Counted from the first letter of the stretch, positions 1-8,774 are shown. The stretch: DNA of 64,000 bases from Clostridia bacterium (GCA_017469265.1 JAFUGS010000093.1:23290-87289), one strand, 5' to 3'. Made by a program: numbers and translations. The notes: a model not told the origin generated them from the letters alone.

Positions 1-394
1 CGCTGAAAAGGAACTGGTTTTCCTTCTTGTTGGCGGGCACGTAGGTGGAATCTGTCAGGGTGCCCTCGAAGTTCACCAGCGTCAGATCGTCCTCCAGGAA
101 AAGATCCCGCATGTTCTGCATGGTGAAGTTGATATCCCCGCCCTGGGCCTTCAGCTCATCCTCGAAAATGTTTTTCTTTTTCCGGCTGTCCCCGCCGATG
201 GTGAAATCCCCGGTGCAGGTGATCGTCAGGATGGCGGATCCGTCCGTATCCAGGATTTCCTTTTTCTCCGTGACGACTTCCTCAATCACGTCCTCAATCA
301 GCAGGTCATCCTCTTCCTCCTCCGCCCATCCGGCGCCGGTCAGCGCCGGAATCGTCAGCATCAGCGAAAGCAGCAGCAGACATCCTTTCCTCAT
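1..394 (-). CDS. CapA-like (PGA_cap) secreted protein, 3' end outside window
   Basis: The first 131 codons of a minus-strand gene whose 3' end lies beyond base 1. The start is ATG at 394, preceded by a GGGAGG ribosome site. Residues 1-24 are a signal peptide ending in GWA-EE, followed by a very acidic stretch. The mature part then shows the CapA-type opening of a metallophosphatase-like fold: a strand ending in CTGDFTIGG and, further on, DDLTLVNFEGTLTDS. These match the GD and NxEG metal-site motifs of poly-gamma-glutamate/CapA family proteins. It lies 32 bases downstream of the aminotransferase gene and may be co-transcribed with it. CapA proteins act at the cell surface in capsule or polymer handling; the substrate here cannot be told. 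The family call rests on the N-terminal third only. Confidence 0.72.
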   Translation of the reverse strand, partial: MRKGCLLLLSLMLTIPALTGAGWAEEEEDDLLIEDVIEEVVTEKKEILDTDGSAILTITCTGDFTIGGDSRKKKNIFEDELKAQGGDINFTMQNMRDLFLEDDLTLVNFEGTLTDSTYVPANKKENQFLFS

Positions 395-426
395 GGGTTT
401 CCGTTCCTCCCTGGTATGCTCACGGC

Positions 427-1611
427 TTAAACGCCGCATTGCTTCACAAAGTCCGCGATCCGGTCCAGCGCGACGGTCAGCTTGTCCACCGCCGTGGCGT
501 AGCAGCAGCGGATATTCCCCTCACCGCAGGCGCCGAAGGCATTGCCCGGCACGGCGGCCACACGCTTCTCCCGCAGCAGCCGGCCGCAGAATTCCTCGCT
601 GGACAGCCCCGTCGCGCGGATGGAGGGAAAAACGTAGAAGGCGCCGTAAGGTTCGAAGCAGTCCAGCCCCATGGACCGGAAGCTTTCCACCATCAGCCGC
701 CTGCGCCGGTCATAGCTTTCCCGCATGGTCAGCACGTCTTCATAGCCGTTTTCCCGGCCCCGGCGCAGGGCCTCTTCCGCGGCCACCTGCCCCATGCGGG
801 GGGCGCACATGATGCCGTACTGGTGGATCTTGTTCATGACATCCAGAATATCCTTCGCGCCGCAGGCATAGCCCACCCGCCATCCGGTCATGGCAAACGC
901 CTTGGAAAAACCGTTGATGGTAATGGTCCGCGGGTACATGCCGGGGATGGACGCGAAGGAGGTATGCGTCTTTCCGTCGTAAACCAGTTCGGAATAGATC
1001 TCGTCAGAAATGACCATCAGGTCATGCTCCGCCACGACGGGCGCGATGGCTTCCAGGTCCGCCTTCTCCATGATGCCCCCCGTTGGGTTGTTCGGGTAGG
1101 GCAGAATCAGGAGCTTCGTCCGCTCCGTCACCGCGGCGGCCAGGTGCTCCGGCTTCAGCCGGAAATCATCCGCCTGCAGCGTGGTTACGGGAATCGGCGT
1201 ACCGCCTGCGAAAATGACGCTGGGCGCGTAGGAAACATAGCTGGGCTCCGGCACCAGCACCTCATCCCCCGGCCGCACCATGGCCCGCAGGGCCAGGTCG
1301 ATGGCCTCGCTGGCGCCGACGGTCACGAGAATCTCCGTCTCCGGGCTGTACGCGATGCCGTAGCGGCCCTCCAGGTACAGGGCGATCTCCCTCCGCAGGG
1401 ACAGGATGCCCCGGTTCGGGGTGTACTGGGTTTCCCCGTCCACCAGGGAGTTGATGGCCGCGTTCCGGATGGGATAGGGCGTCTTGAAATCAGGCTCGCC
1501 CACCCCCAGGGAAATGGTGTCCTTCATGGTGGAGGCCAGGTCAAAGAAGCGCCGGATCCCGCTGGGGGGCACGGCCGCGATGTCGGGGTTTAAAAACCGG
1601 TCGTAGGTCAC
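427..1611 (-). CDS. PLP-dependent aminotransferase, class I/II
   Basis: 394 residues, full length for the aspartate aminotransferase superfamily fold type I. Visible motifs are the NPTG loop around N175, SDEIY with D203 and Y206 for the cofactor ring, and SKAFAMTGWR with the Schiff-base lysine K237 and R245. It transfers amino groups between an amino acid and a 2-oxo acid in the cytoplasm. The sequence is of the broad MalY/PatA/AspC-like group often annotated simply as pyridoxal-dependent aminotransferase, so the substrate is uncertain. Its ATG overlaps the stop codon of the upstream Lrp-family regulator by four bases (ATGA), implying translational coupling. Pairing with an Lrp/AsnC sensor fits a role in amino acid metabolism controlled by amino acid supply. 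Confidence 0.9.
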   Translation of the reverse strand: MTYDRFLNPDIAAVPPSGIRRFFDLASTMKDTISLGVGEPDFKTPYPIRNAAINSLVDGETQYTPNRGILSLRREIALYLEGRYGIAYSPETEILVTVGASEAIDLALRAMVRPGDEVLVPEPSYVSYAPSVIFAGGTPIPVTTLQADDFRLKPEHLAAAVTERTKLLILPYPNNPTGGIMEKADLEAIAPVVAEHDLMVISDEIYSELVYDGKTHTSFASIPGMYPRTITINGFSKAFAMTGWRVGYACGAKDILDVMNKIHQYGIMCAPRMGQVAAEEALRRGRENGYEDVLTMRESYDRRRRLMVESFRSMGLDCFEPYGAFYVFPSIRATGLSSEEFCGRLLREKRVAAVPGNAFGACGEGNIRCCYATAVDKLTVALDRIADFVKQCGV

Positions 1612-2099
1612 GGGGAAATCACCAGCCGGTTGTCCGACTCCCCGCCTTCAAAGACGACGCCTTCCTCCTTATACCGTTTCAGCACAAAGCTGGTGGCTGT
1701 CCCGGTGACCAGCTCCAGGGTACTCAGCTTGGCCGAAACGAACGAGGCCAGCTCCTGCAGGGTCCGGGCTTCCACCAGCACCAGCAGGTCGTAGGATCCG
1801 GACATCAGGTATACGCTCTTCACCTCATCAAACCGGTAAATCCGCGCGGCCACGGCGTCAAAGCCCATGTCCCGCTGGGGCGTGACCCTGACCTCGATCA
1901 TGGCCTCCACCCGTTCCCTGTCCGTCAGGTCCCAGTTGATCACCGGGGCGTACCGCAGGATGACCCGCTGTTTTTCCAGCCTGTCAATGGTCTCCGCCAC
2001 TTCTTCCAGGGAAGCGCCGGTCATCACGGCCAGCTTTTCCAGCGGCAGCCGGCAGTCCTCCTTCAGCAGGTCCAGCAGAGAAGATTCCAGTTTCGTCAT
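1608..2099 (-). CDS. Lrp/AsnC-family transcriptional regulator
   Basis: 163 residues. Residues 1-50 form the AsnC-type helix-turn-helix (LDLLKEDCRLPLEKLAVMTG onward). Residues about 65-145 are the RAM/AsnC ligand-binding domain, with a conserved glycine-bearing segment (MSGSYDLLVLVEA). Start ATG at 2099 follows a GGAAGGG ribosome site. Proteins of this family bind amino acids, form oligomers and regulate neighbouring amino acid genes. The four-base overlap with the downstream aminotransferase suggests they are made together and that the regulator probably controls this unit. The effector cannot be deduced. Confidence 0.9.
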   Translation of the reverse strand: MTKLESSLLDLLKEDCRLPLEKLAVMTGASLEEVAETIDRLEKQRVILRYAPVINWDLTDRERVEAMIEVRVTPQRDMGFDAVAARIYRFDEVKSVYLMSGSYDLLVLVEARTLQELASFVSAKLSTLELVTGTATSFVLKRYKEEGVVFEGGESDNRLVISP

Positions 2100-2139
2100 C
2101 CGTTCATCCCTTCCTTCATTTCAAAACATTTCAAGGCTT

Positions 2140-2168
2140 ATTTTACATCAGATGCATCCCCCGCGCAA
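2140..2168 (-). promoter_or_regulatory. Probable sigma-A promoter for lrp-aminotransferase
   Basis: On the minus strand TTGCGC (2163-2168) is followed after 17 bases by TAAAAT (2140-2145), five of six to the -10 consensus. It lies about 40 bases upstream of the lrp start. The -35 is weak. Back-to-back placement with uxaC makes this a divergent intergenic region. Confidence 0.45.
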
Positions 2169-2244
2169 GTTTCCCGAAACTGATTCCGTTTTTTTTCGGA
2201 TTGCACTGTACAGAAGGCGGAAAATGTGGTTTAATATCTGTGCG

Positions 2245-2258
2245 TGTAAGCGTTTTCA
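2245..2258 (+). promoter_or_regulatory. cre-like / LacI-family operator upstream of uxaC
   Basis: The 14-mer TGTAAGCGTTTTCA fits the catabolite response element pattern TGWNANCGNTNWCA at every defined position and sits in a slightly longer imperfect palindrome (2244-2259). It is 54 bases before the uxaC start codon, in the expected transcribed leader or promoter zone. The reader could be CcpA (carbon catabolite control) or a local LacI-family uronate regulator; the sequence alone cannot separate these. Confidence 0.6.
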
Positions 2259-2311
2259 CGGCAGGGTTTTCCGCCGGAAGGCGCAATTGGAGAAAGGAAG
2301 GACGAAATCCC

Positions 2312-3724
2312 ATGAAAGCTTTTCTGGACAAGGATTTTCTGCTGAACACCGAAACGGCGAAGGTGCTCTTCCACGAAGCGGCGGAAAGCTGCCCCATCAT
2401 TGACTACCACTGCCATCTGAGCCCCCGGGAGATCTATGAGGACATCCGGTATGAAAACATCACCCAGGTCTGGCTGGGGGGCGATCATTACAAGTGGCGC
2501 CTCATGCGCAGCGCCGGCGTGCCGGAGAAGTATATCACCGGCGACGCCCCGGACTATGAGAAGTTCGAGAAATACGCCGAGGTGCTGGGCAAGGCCATCG
2601 GCAATCCCCTGTATCACTGGAGCCATCTGGAACTGCGCCGGTTTTTCGGCTATGACGGCATCCTGAACAAGGCCACCGCGCCGGAGGTCTGGAAGATCGC
2701 CAACGAGAAGCTGCAGAGCGAGGGATACACCAGCCGCGGCCTGATCCGCATGAGCAACGTGGATACCATCTGCACCACCGACGATCCGGTGGACAACCTG
2801 GAATGGCATGAGAAAATGGCCGCGGACAAGTCTTTTGAGGTCACGGTGCTGCCCGCCTGGCGCCCGGACAAGGCCATGAACCTGGAAAAGGAAACCTATC
2901 TGGATTACCTGGCCCAGCTGGAGCAGGCCGCCGGCATGAAGATCGCCTCCTTCGCGGATCTGAAGCAGGCCCTGCACGCGCGGCTGGATTTCTTCGCCGC
3001 CCACGGCTGCACCCTCAGCGACCACGCCCTGAACTACGTCATGTACGCCCCCGCGGAGGAAGCGGAAGTGGAGCGCGTTTTCAAGGCCCGGCTGCAGGGC
3101 GTCCTGCCCAACGCCGGGGAGGAAGCCGTCTTTAAGTTCGCCTTCATGTCCGCCATGGCGAAGGAGTACACGGAGCGGAACTGGGTCATGCAGCTGCATT
3201 ACGGCTGCCGCCGGGACAATAACCCCATCATGTTCCGGAAGATGGGCCCCGATACTGGTTTCGACTGCGTGGACAACTCCGCCCCCTCCACCCAGACCGC
3301 CGCGTTCCTGGGCTGTCTGGAGGACAAGGGCCAGCTGCCGAAGACGATCCTCTACTCCCTGAACACCAACGACAACGCCGCCATCGATACCATCCTGGGC
3401 TGCTTCCAGAATGACACGGCCGTGGGCCGCATCCAGCACGGCTCCGCCTGGTGGTTCAACGATCACTTCGACGGCATGAGCGAGCAGCTGAAGTCCCTGG
3501 CCAGCCTGGGCTACCTGGCCGGCTTCGTGGGCATGCTGACCGACAGCCGCAGCTTCCTGAGCTATCCCCGCCATGAGTACTTCCGCCGCATTCTTTGCCG
3601 CATCTTCGGCGAGTGGGTGGAGGAAGGCTTCTATCCCGAGGATCTGGACACCCTGAAGGAAATCGTCCGGGATATCAGCTACTTCAACGCGAAGCGCTAC
3701 TTCAACTTCCAGCATAAAGGCTGA
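2312..3724 (+). CDS. uxaC: Glucuronate (uronate) isomerase
   Basis: 470 residues, the usual UxaC length, beginning MKAFLDKDFLLNTETAK. An in-frame start further upstream exists, but the AGAAAGGAAGG ribosome site and family length favour ATG 2312. Near the N-terminus is DYHCHL, the metal-binding HxH of the amidohydrolase-like TIM barrel; HWSHLELRRFFGYDG, the LTDSRSFLSYPRHEYFRRI segment and WWFNDHFDGM are typical of UxaC. It interconverts D-glucuronate with D-fructuronate and D-galacturonate with D-tagaturonate, the entry step for pectin- and xylan-derived uronic acids. No uxaB, uxuA or kdgK gene is in the window, so it stands alone here. A cre-like operator just upstream implies catabolite control. 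Confidence 0.96.
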   Translation: MKAFLDKDFLLNTETAKVLFHEAAESCPIIDYHCHLSPREIYEDIRYENITQVWLGGDHYKWRLMRSAGVPEKYITGDAPDYEKFEKYAEVLGKAIGNPLYHWSHLELRRFFGYDGILNKATAPEVWKIANEKLQSEGYTSRGLIRMSNVDTICTTDDPVDNLEWHEKMAADKSFEVTVLPAWRPDKAMNLEKETYLDYLAQLEQAAGMKIASFADLKQALHARLDFFAAHGCTLSDHALNYVMYAPAEEAEVERVFKARLQGVLPNAGEEAVFKFAFMSAMAKEYTERNWVMQLHYGCRRDNNPIMFRKMGPDTGFDCVDNSAPSTQTAAFLGCLEDKGQLPKTILYSLNTNDNAAIDTILGCFQNDTAVGRIQHGSAWWFNDHFDGMSEQLKSLASLGYLAGFVGMLTDSRSFLSYPRHEYFRRILCRIFGEWVEEGFYPEDLDTLKEIVRDISYFNAKRYFNFQHKG

Positions 3725-3761
3725 TTTTCCCGGCAGCGGGCATGAAATTTTTTCTTCCCCC

Positions 3762-3790
3762 TGTACAAAATGGGAAAGATATGCTATACT
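3762..3790 (+). promoter_or_regulatory. Promoter with extended -10 for the zinc-ribbon gene
   Basis: TGTACA (3762-3767), a 17-base spacer and TATACT (3785-3790), with TGC directly before the -10 (extended -10). The predicted transcript carries a leader of about 130 bases before the start at 3927, in which I see no clear riboswitch. Confidence 0.6.
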
Positions 3791-3926
3791 TTTCCGCGAA
3801 CCCCAACCCTGGTCAGCTGGACACGCTTCCCTCATGGTTGTTCTCTTGACGCCATTGTAAGGAAAAAGCACAGTATCATCACCAATGGCGCGGGTCAACA
3901 ATCATCATTATGGGAGGTTTCTTACC

Positions 3927-4217
3927 ATGTACGAGGACAAGACTCTGGTCTGCCGTGACTGCGGCAACGAATTCGTTTTCTCCGCCAGCGAGCAGGCGTT
4001 CTTCGCCGAAAAGGGCTTCCAGAACGAGCCCAGCCGCTGCCCCGCCTGCCGTGCCGCCCGCCGCGCTCAGAACGGCGGCAATGGTCCCCGGCAGATGTAT
4101 GAAGTGATCTGCGACGGCTGCGGCCGCACCACCCAGGTGCCCTTCCAGCCCCGCGGCGATCGCCCCGTGTACTGCCGTGAGTGCTTCGACGCCCAGCGTC
4201 AGAACGCCCGGTATTAA
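3927..4217 (+). CDS. Small double zinc-ribbon protein
   Basis: 96 residues; ATG at 3927 follows GGGAGG at 3912-3917. The N-terminal half has CRDC then CPAC, with the spacing and FxFSxxEQxFxxxKGF core of the small 'probable zinc-ribbon' family (zf-trcl). The C-terminal half carries CDGC and CREC separated by VPFQPRGDRPVY. Eight cysteines would hold two structural zinc ions. Members are common in Bacillota and Chloroflexota and are thought to bind nucleic acid or protein, but no precise role is established. It is monocistronic, with its own extended -10 promoter and a strong terminator, which suggests high independent expression. Confidence 0.85.
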   Translation: MYEDKTLVCRDCGNEFVFSASEQAFFAEKGFQNEPSRCPACRAARRAQNGGNGPRQMYEVICDGCGRTTQVPFQPRGDRPVYCRECFDAQRQNARY

Positions 4218-4233
4218 TCCCGGTACTTTCCCG

Positions 4234-4259
4234 GCGCCCCTTTCGGGGCGCTTTTTTTT
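4234..4259 (+). terminator. Intrinsic terminator after zinc-ribbon gene
   Basis: Seven-base-pair GC stem GCGCCCC/GGGGCGC with loop TTTC, followed by eight T residues. Confidence 0.9.
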
Positions 4260-4277
4260 ATTTATTTTTTCGCGCGC

Positions 4278-4304
4278 AAAAAAGGGGCCGGAATCTCCGG
4301 TCCC
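4278..4304 (-). terminator. Intrinsic terminator of the first sugar ABC operon
   Basis: Read on the minus strand: GGG-A-CCGGA, loop GAT, TCCGG-C-CCC, one mismatch, then six T residues. It lies about 60 bases past the stop of the solute-binding protein gene and faces the plus-strand terminator of the convergent gene. Confidence 0.8.
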
Positions 4305-4365
4305 TCTTTGCTGTCCGCCGAAACGCGCCTCCGGCTGATCCATCCGGGAGCGAAAGGACGTCGGC

Positions 4366-6135
4366 TTATTTCGTCACGCTGGCCTGGGCCTGCTGCGCCT
4401 CCCAGCACTTGGCCGCCTCGGCTTCGCACCAGGCGACGCACTCGTCGTAACCGTATCCCTTGCACTGGCGGATCATCATCTGCACCAGGCCGTCAAAGGC
4501 CTGATCCGTCGGCGCGTAGATCGCCTGCCAGCTGAACTTCTTGATGGCTTCCTTGATCTGATCCCGCTTGGTGGACAGGGTGCCTTCCATCTTGGCCGGC
4601 GCGTAGGTTCCCTTATCCAGCATGACCTTGTAGGGATGCTTTTCCAGATACTGCTGGGTGGAAGGGGCGCCGGCCCAGTCCACCCAGGCCTGCTGGATGG
4701 GCGTCAGGTCCGCCGCCAGGACGCTGACCCATCCTTCCTTGTCCAGCGTCTCCTGAACCCCGCTGTCCGGATTCTGCTGGCTGGAGGTGAGGGTCGTGTT
4801 GTTGATCTGCAGCGCGCCGTCGTTATAGGTGCCGTTCTGGGGATAGGCCGTCCCGGTCCGGGGGCCGGTCAGCACCGTGCCGCTCATATCCTGGCTCGGA
4901 TCCTTGCTGGTCTTCTGCCCCAGCTCCGTGAAATACAGCCCGCCGTTTTCGTCATAGTCCCAGGTCAGCCCTTTGGGGCCGTACCACATGGTCAGGGATC
5001 CCTCCGGCGTGGCCAGGTAATCGATCACCGCCAGGCACAGCTCCGGATACTCCGCGTCCGCGCCGATGGTCCAGATCCGGTTCCCGCCCGTCAGGCTCAG
5101 CCCGTAGGAAATGGGCGTGGCCTCCTCCGGCAGCATGGTATACATGTACTTTCCGGCTTCCAGGTGCTCCCGGGTGTTGAAGATGGCGGAACCGGCGTAG
5201 TTGAAGATGCTCCAGAAGGTACCGCCGGCCTTCACCTTCTCCCCCATCAGGTCATAGGTCTGGGTCATGGAGTTCGGGTCCAGCAGCCCCGCCTGATACA
5301 GCTTGTTGAAGAATTTCAGGCACTGCAGGTACAGCCCGTCCTCCTGCAGCGATCCCTGGAAGGCGCCTGTCTCCGTGCTGATCAGCCCCATCTCGAACTC
5401 ATCCCATCCGAAGTAGGCCGTCGCCAGAGCCTTTACGTACATGACCATGTCCCCGTCCCAGTCCGGCCAGAGGGAGACGGCGTAGGTCTCGTTGCCCTTC
5501 TCGTCCGTGGGGCAGATCTCCTTCATCGCCTTGAACAGCTCGATCAGCCCGTCCAGATCCTTCACTTCCGGAAAGCCCAGCTGCTGATACAGATCCCACC
5601 GCACGTCCCAGGTATAGAAGAAGTTCTCGTGGCTGCCGCTTTTCAGCGCCACGTTATGGCCGAAGCCATGGATTTTGCCGTCGCTGTTCTTGGCCCGGTT
5701 CGCCTCCAGCGGCATCTGGTAGTTTTCCCAGATGTAAGGGGCGAATTCCTGGCACAGGTCATCCTCTTCCCAGTCAAACAGCAGCCCCTGTTCCACCGCG
5801 GCCTGGTATTTGTCCCCATCGGAGCCCCAGACCACGATGTCCCCCAGGTTGCCGCTTTCCATCCGGGTGGCGTAGGTGCCGTCGGATTCCGGAATGATGT
5901 TGATCTTCACGTTGAATTTGTCCAGCAGCAGATCCGCGCTCCAGTGCCCCTGCAGTCCGCTGTAGTTGGCCAGCTGGCTGTACACGTTCAGGACAATGGG
6001 TTCGCCGTCATAGACGCCGATCTCCGCCAGCTTCCCGTAGATTTCGTCCTGTCCCTCCGCCGCGGCCCAGCCCGGCCCGAGGCAAACGCTCATCACCAGG
6101 GTCAGCGCCAGCAGCCATGCTCCCATCCGTTTCAT
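4366..6135 (-). CDS. Sugar ABC transporter solute-binding protein (LipO-like)
   Basis: 589 residues from ATG 6135, chosen because AAGGAGG sits 10 bases upstream; a longer in-frame start lacks a site. A signal peptide (MKRMGAWLLALTLVMSVCLG...WAAAEG) is followed by a large two-lobed type 1 binding protein of the kind that accompanies LplB/LplC permeases. The 'GNLGDIVVWGSDGDKY' and 'PEYPELCLAVIDYL'-type segments are typical of long oligosaccharide binding proteins. No good lipobox is seen at the predicted cleavage site. It is the last gene of the operon, after two permeases; the usual order in many operons is binding protein first. The substrate is unknown, though length and partners suggest a complex oligosaccharide. 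Confidence 0.88.
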   Translation of the reverse strand: MKRMGAWLLALTLVMSVCLGPGWAAAEGQDEIYGKLAEIGVYDGEPIVLNVYSQLANYSGLQGHWSADLLLDKFNVKINIIPESDGTYATRMESGNLGDIVVWGSDGDKYQAAVEQGLLFDWEEDDLCQEFAPYIWENYQMPLEANRAKNSDGKIHGFGHNVALKSGSHENFFYTWDVRWDLYQQLGFPEVKDLDGLIELFKAMKEICPTDEKGNETYAVSLWPDWDGDMVMYVKALATAYFGWDEFEMGLISTETGAFQGSLQEDGLYLQCLKFFNKLYQAGLLDPNSMTQTYDLMGEKVKAGGTFWSIFNYAGSAIFNTREHLEAGKYMYTMLPEEATPISYGLSLTGGNRIWTIGADAEYPELCLAVIDYLATPEGSLTMWYGPKGLTWDYDENGGLYFTELGQKTSKDPSQDMSGTVLTGPRTGTAYPQNGTYNDGALQINNTTLTSSQQNPDSGVQETLDKEGWVSVLAADLTPIQQAWVDWAGAPSTQQYLEKHPYKVMLDKGTYAPAKMEGTLSTKRDQIKEAIKKFSWQAIYAPTDQAFDGLVQMMIRQCKGYGYDECVAWCEAEAAKCWEAQQAQASVTK

Positions 6136-6207
6136 CTCTGTGTCCTCCTTTTCGTTTTCGAGGCGGAACCATGCCGGCCGCCTCACCCTGTGGTATTCCG
6201 TCCTGGT

Positions 6208-7164
6208 TTAACCCTTCACCGCGCCCAACATGATGCCCTTCACGAAGTACCGCTGCATGAAGGGGTACACCAGCAGGATCGGGATGATGCTGACCATGGA
6301 CACCGTGTAGCGGATAACCCGCTGGTTCAGCAGCCCCTGCGCGGCCTGCTCGCTGATCTGCCCGCCCTGGCTCATCATTGCCCCCAGGTTGCTGGAGGAA
6401 TTCAGATAGATGTACAGCCTGTGCTGCAGGGTGTACAGATCCGGCCGGTTATTCATCAGCAGCAGCGAATCCTGGAAGGAGTTCCAGTTGCCCACCGCGC
6501 CGAAGATGGCGATGGTCGCCAGGATCGGCACGCTGAGGGGCAGAATGATCTTCGCCCAGACCCGGCTGGTGGTCGCGCCGTCGATGACCGCGCTCTCCTC
6601 CAGGGAGGCGGGGATGCTCTCGATGTAGGTTTTCACCAGGATGATGTTATAGGGCGCCACCATTCCCGGAATGATGTAGGCCAGGAAATTGTCCGTCAGC
6701 CCCATCATCAGCATGTTCATGTACCAGGGCACCAGCCCCGCGTTAAAATACATCGTGATCACCAGAAACCGGTACCAGAAGGACCGCTTCCACATTTTCT
6801 GCTTGGTCACCAGGTATCCGGCCCAGGCGCTGGTCAGCACCATCAGCGCGGTGCCGAGAATCGTCCGGGCCACGGTCACCATGATGCTGGAGCCCAGATC
6901 CTGGACATTCTGCAGCGCGATGTAATTGCTGATCTGAATGCCGAAAACTCCGTTCCCCGACGCGTTCTTCAGCATGGGATAAAAGTTCACGTATCCGCTG
7001 GTCACCAGGTCGTTGTCGGAAATGGTATTGATCAGCAGATAGTAGAAGGGAAAAACGCAGATCAGCGTGAACAGGCTGAAAAAGAGAATGATGGCGATGT
7101 CGAACACCCGGTCGCCCACCGTCCGGTGAATGTGGGTTTTCGGACTTGTTTCCCTTTTGCGCAT
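6208..7164 (-). CDS. Sugar ABC transporter permease (LplC/YtcP-like)
   Basis: 318 residues from ATG 7164, placed eight bases after GGGGAGG; a GTG nine bases earlier lies too close to that site. About six membrane helices and the EAA-loop segment (LEESAVIDGATTSRVWAKIILPL), which docks on the transporter ATPase, mark a MalG-type inner permease. The end is typical: MQRYFVKGIMLGAVKG. It sits 15 bases downstream of the other permease gene and 72 bases upstream of the binding protein gene. No ATPase gene is adjacent. Confidence 0.92.
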   Translation of the reverse strand: MRKRETSPKTHIHRTVGDRVFDIAIILFFSLFTLICVFPFYYLLINTISDNDLVTSGYVNFYPMLKNASGNGVFGIQISNYIALQNVQDLGSSIMVTVARTILGTALMVLTSAWAGYLVTKQKMWKRSFWYRFLVITMYFNAGLVPWYMNMLMMGLTDNFLAYIIPGMVAPYNIILVKTYIESIPASLEESAVIDGATTSRVWAKIILPLSVPILATIAIFGAVGNWNSFQDSLLLMNNRPDLYTLQHRLYIYLNSSSNLGAMMSQGGQISEQAAQGLLNQRVIRYTVSMVSIIPILLVYPFMQRYFVKGIMLGAVKG

Positions 7165-7179
7165 GGCGTTCACCTCCCC

Positions 7180-8670
7180 TTATATGATGCTTTCGCCGCG
7201 AATGGTTTTGGAAATCCCGTTCGCGAGGAAAAGCAGGGTAATGCCCACCAGGGACTTGGAAACGCCGACCACCGTGGACAGGCTGATCTGCTGGCTCTTT
7301 CCGATGCCGATGTTGTATACGTACAGATCCAGCACCTCGATGACGTCCTTGTTCACCGCGTTGGAGAAAACCAGGTACTGCTCCATGCCGTTGGACAGAA
7401 TCCCAGCGATGCTCATCAGCAGCATCACCATGTAGGTGGGCATCAGCCCGGGGATGGTGATGTGCCAGATGCAGCGGAAGCGGTTCGCCCCGTCCACCCG
7501 GGCCGCCTCGTACAGCTGCTGATCAATGCCCGCGATGCCCGCGATGTAAATGATCGCGCTCCATCCCACGCCCTTCCAGGTTCCCCACAGCAGCATCTTC
7601 AGCCATGTGTGGTCCGCGCTCTGCAGATAGTTCGTGTTCGCGCCGGTCTGATGCAGCACATTGGTCAGGAAGCTGTTGATAAAGCCGTCCGTGGAAAAAA
7701 TGCTCAGGGCGATGGCGTACACCAGCACCCAGCTGATAAAGTTCGGGATGGTGGTAAAGGTCTGCACGAACCGCTGGAATTTCGTGCTCCGTACCTCCGC
7801 CAGCAGCACGGCGAAGGCGATGGGCAGCCAGCTGGTGGCGATTCCCAGCCCGCTCATGACCAGCGTGTTCCGCAGCACGCGGATCAGGTCCGCCGATGTG
7901 GCGGGATCCGTAAACAGGAAACGGAACCATTTCAGCCCCACGTAGTTCTCCGGCCCGATGCCGCCGCCCGGCGTGTAGTCAAACAGGGCATAGCGCCACC
8001 CCCAGATGGGCAGGTAGCAGAAAATGAACGCCAGCAGGATCACCGGCAGCATCATCAGGAACAGCCGGTATTTTTCCTCCATCTCCATCTTCATACCCCG
8101 CTCCGGCGTCCGTCCCGTAACCAGGAAGGCTGCCAGCGACGTGACCAGCAGAATGCCCGCCAGCACCCAGAAGGCGGTGTATCCGCCGGGCATCGCCAGC
8201 TCCAGCTTGTCCAGCTTGTCCACTTCCGCGCCATGGGCCGTCATCCGTTCAAAGCTGCGCCGAATCAGGAGCAGTCCCCCCGCCATCACCGGCGCGCCGG
8301 CCAGGGGCAGCGCCAGCCCGACCCGCCGCATCCGGTGGTTTCCCAGGCTCATGGCCGCGCCAGATGCACAGAGGATCACCCCCAGCATCACCACGACGCA
8401 GGCGATCATCAGGGCGGTAATCTCCCCGTCCTGGATCCACTGGGACCGCAGAATCCGCCCCATGCTGTTGGTCACGGTGTCCCGGCTGATGCCCGTGGTA
8501 AACAGACTGGCCGCCTGATTGATCTTTCCGCTGATCCGGCCCGGATTGGCCGGCGGAAAGAACATGGCCATCCCCGCGGTCAGCGCGGACACCCGGAACA
8601 GCCACAGCGGCAGCTGCTTTCCAGCGCGCGCCCGTTCCGCGGGCGCCTTTCCCCTTGTCGCTGCTTCCAC
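7180..8670 (-). CDS. Sugar ABC permease (LplB-like) with a 200-residue membrane extension
   Basis: 496 residues starting at GTG 8670, with a near-perfect AAAGGAGG seven bases upstream. Residues from about 200 to the end are an ordinary LplB-type permease, including the EAA loop (LYEAARVDGANRFRCIWHITIPG). The first 200 residues are an addition with about four hydrophobic segments (roughly residues 20-38, 85-106, 115-136 and 163-186) separated by charged loops. A start at the internal EMEEKYRLF segment would give the usual 300 residues, but the good ribosome site is at the long start. The extension could be a fused small membrane protein or a regulator of the importer. First gene of the operon with LplC- and LipO-like genes. 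Confidence 0.88.
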   Translation of the reverse strand: MEAATRGKAPAERARAGKQLPLWLFRVSALTAGMAMFFPPANPGRISGKINQAASLFTTGISRDTVTNSMGRILRSQWIQDGEITALMIACVVVMLGVILCASGAAMSLGNHRMRRVGLALPLAGAPVMAGGLLLIRRSFERMTAHGAEVDKLDKLELAMPGGYTAFWVLAGILLVTSLAAFLVTGRTPERGMKMEMEEKYRLFLMMLPVILLAFIFCYLPIWGWRYALFDYTPGGGIGPENYVGLKWFRFLFTDPATSADLIRVLRNTLVMSGLGIATSWLPIAFAVLLAEVRSTKFQRFVQTFTTIPNFISWVLVYAIALSIFSTDGFINSFLTNVLHQTGANTNYLQSADHTWLKMLLWGTWKGVGWSAIIYIAGIAGIDQQLYEAARVDGANRFRCIWHITIPGLMPTYMVMLLMSIAGILSNGMEQYLVFSNAVNKDVIEVLDLYVYNIGIGKSQQISLSTVVGVSKSLVGITLLFLANGISKTIRGESII

Positions 8671-8774
8671 CTCTGAACCTCCTTTATCTGAAAACGCTCG
8701 GAAGAAAAGGCCGTCCGGCCCGGTCCCCTTCCACCGGACTTTCCGTCTCTTTCTTCCGAACCTTTTCTTCTTTC

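Noticed and set aside
4636-8676. Very long open frames antisense to real genes (also around 18984-22946 and 50591-55492 on the plus strand)
   Set aside because: They result from GC-rich third-position bias opposite well-supported genes, have no ribosome sites and low-complexity histidine/glutamine-rich products.
8689-8700. Half cre-like site TGAAAACGCTCG before the extended permease gene
   Set aside because: The 3' half does not match the palindrome.
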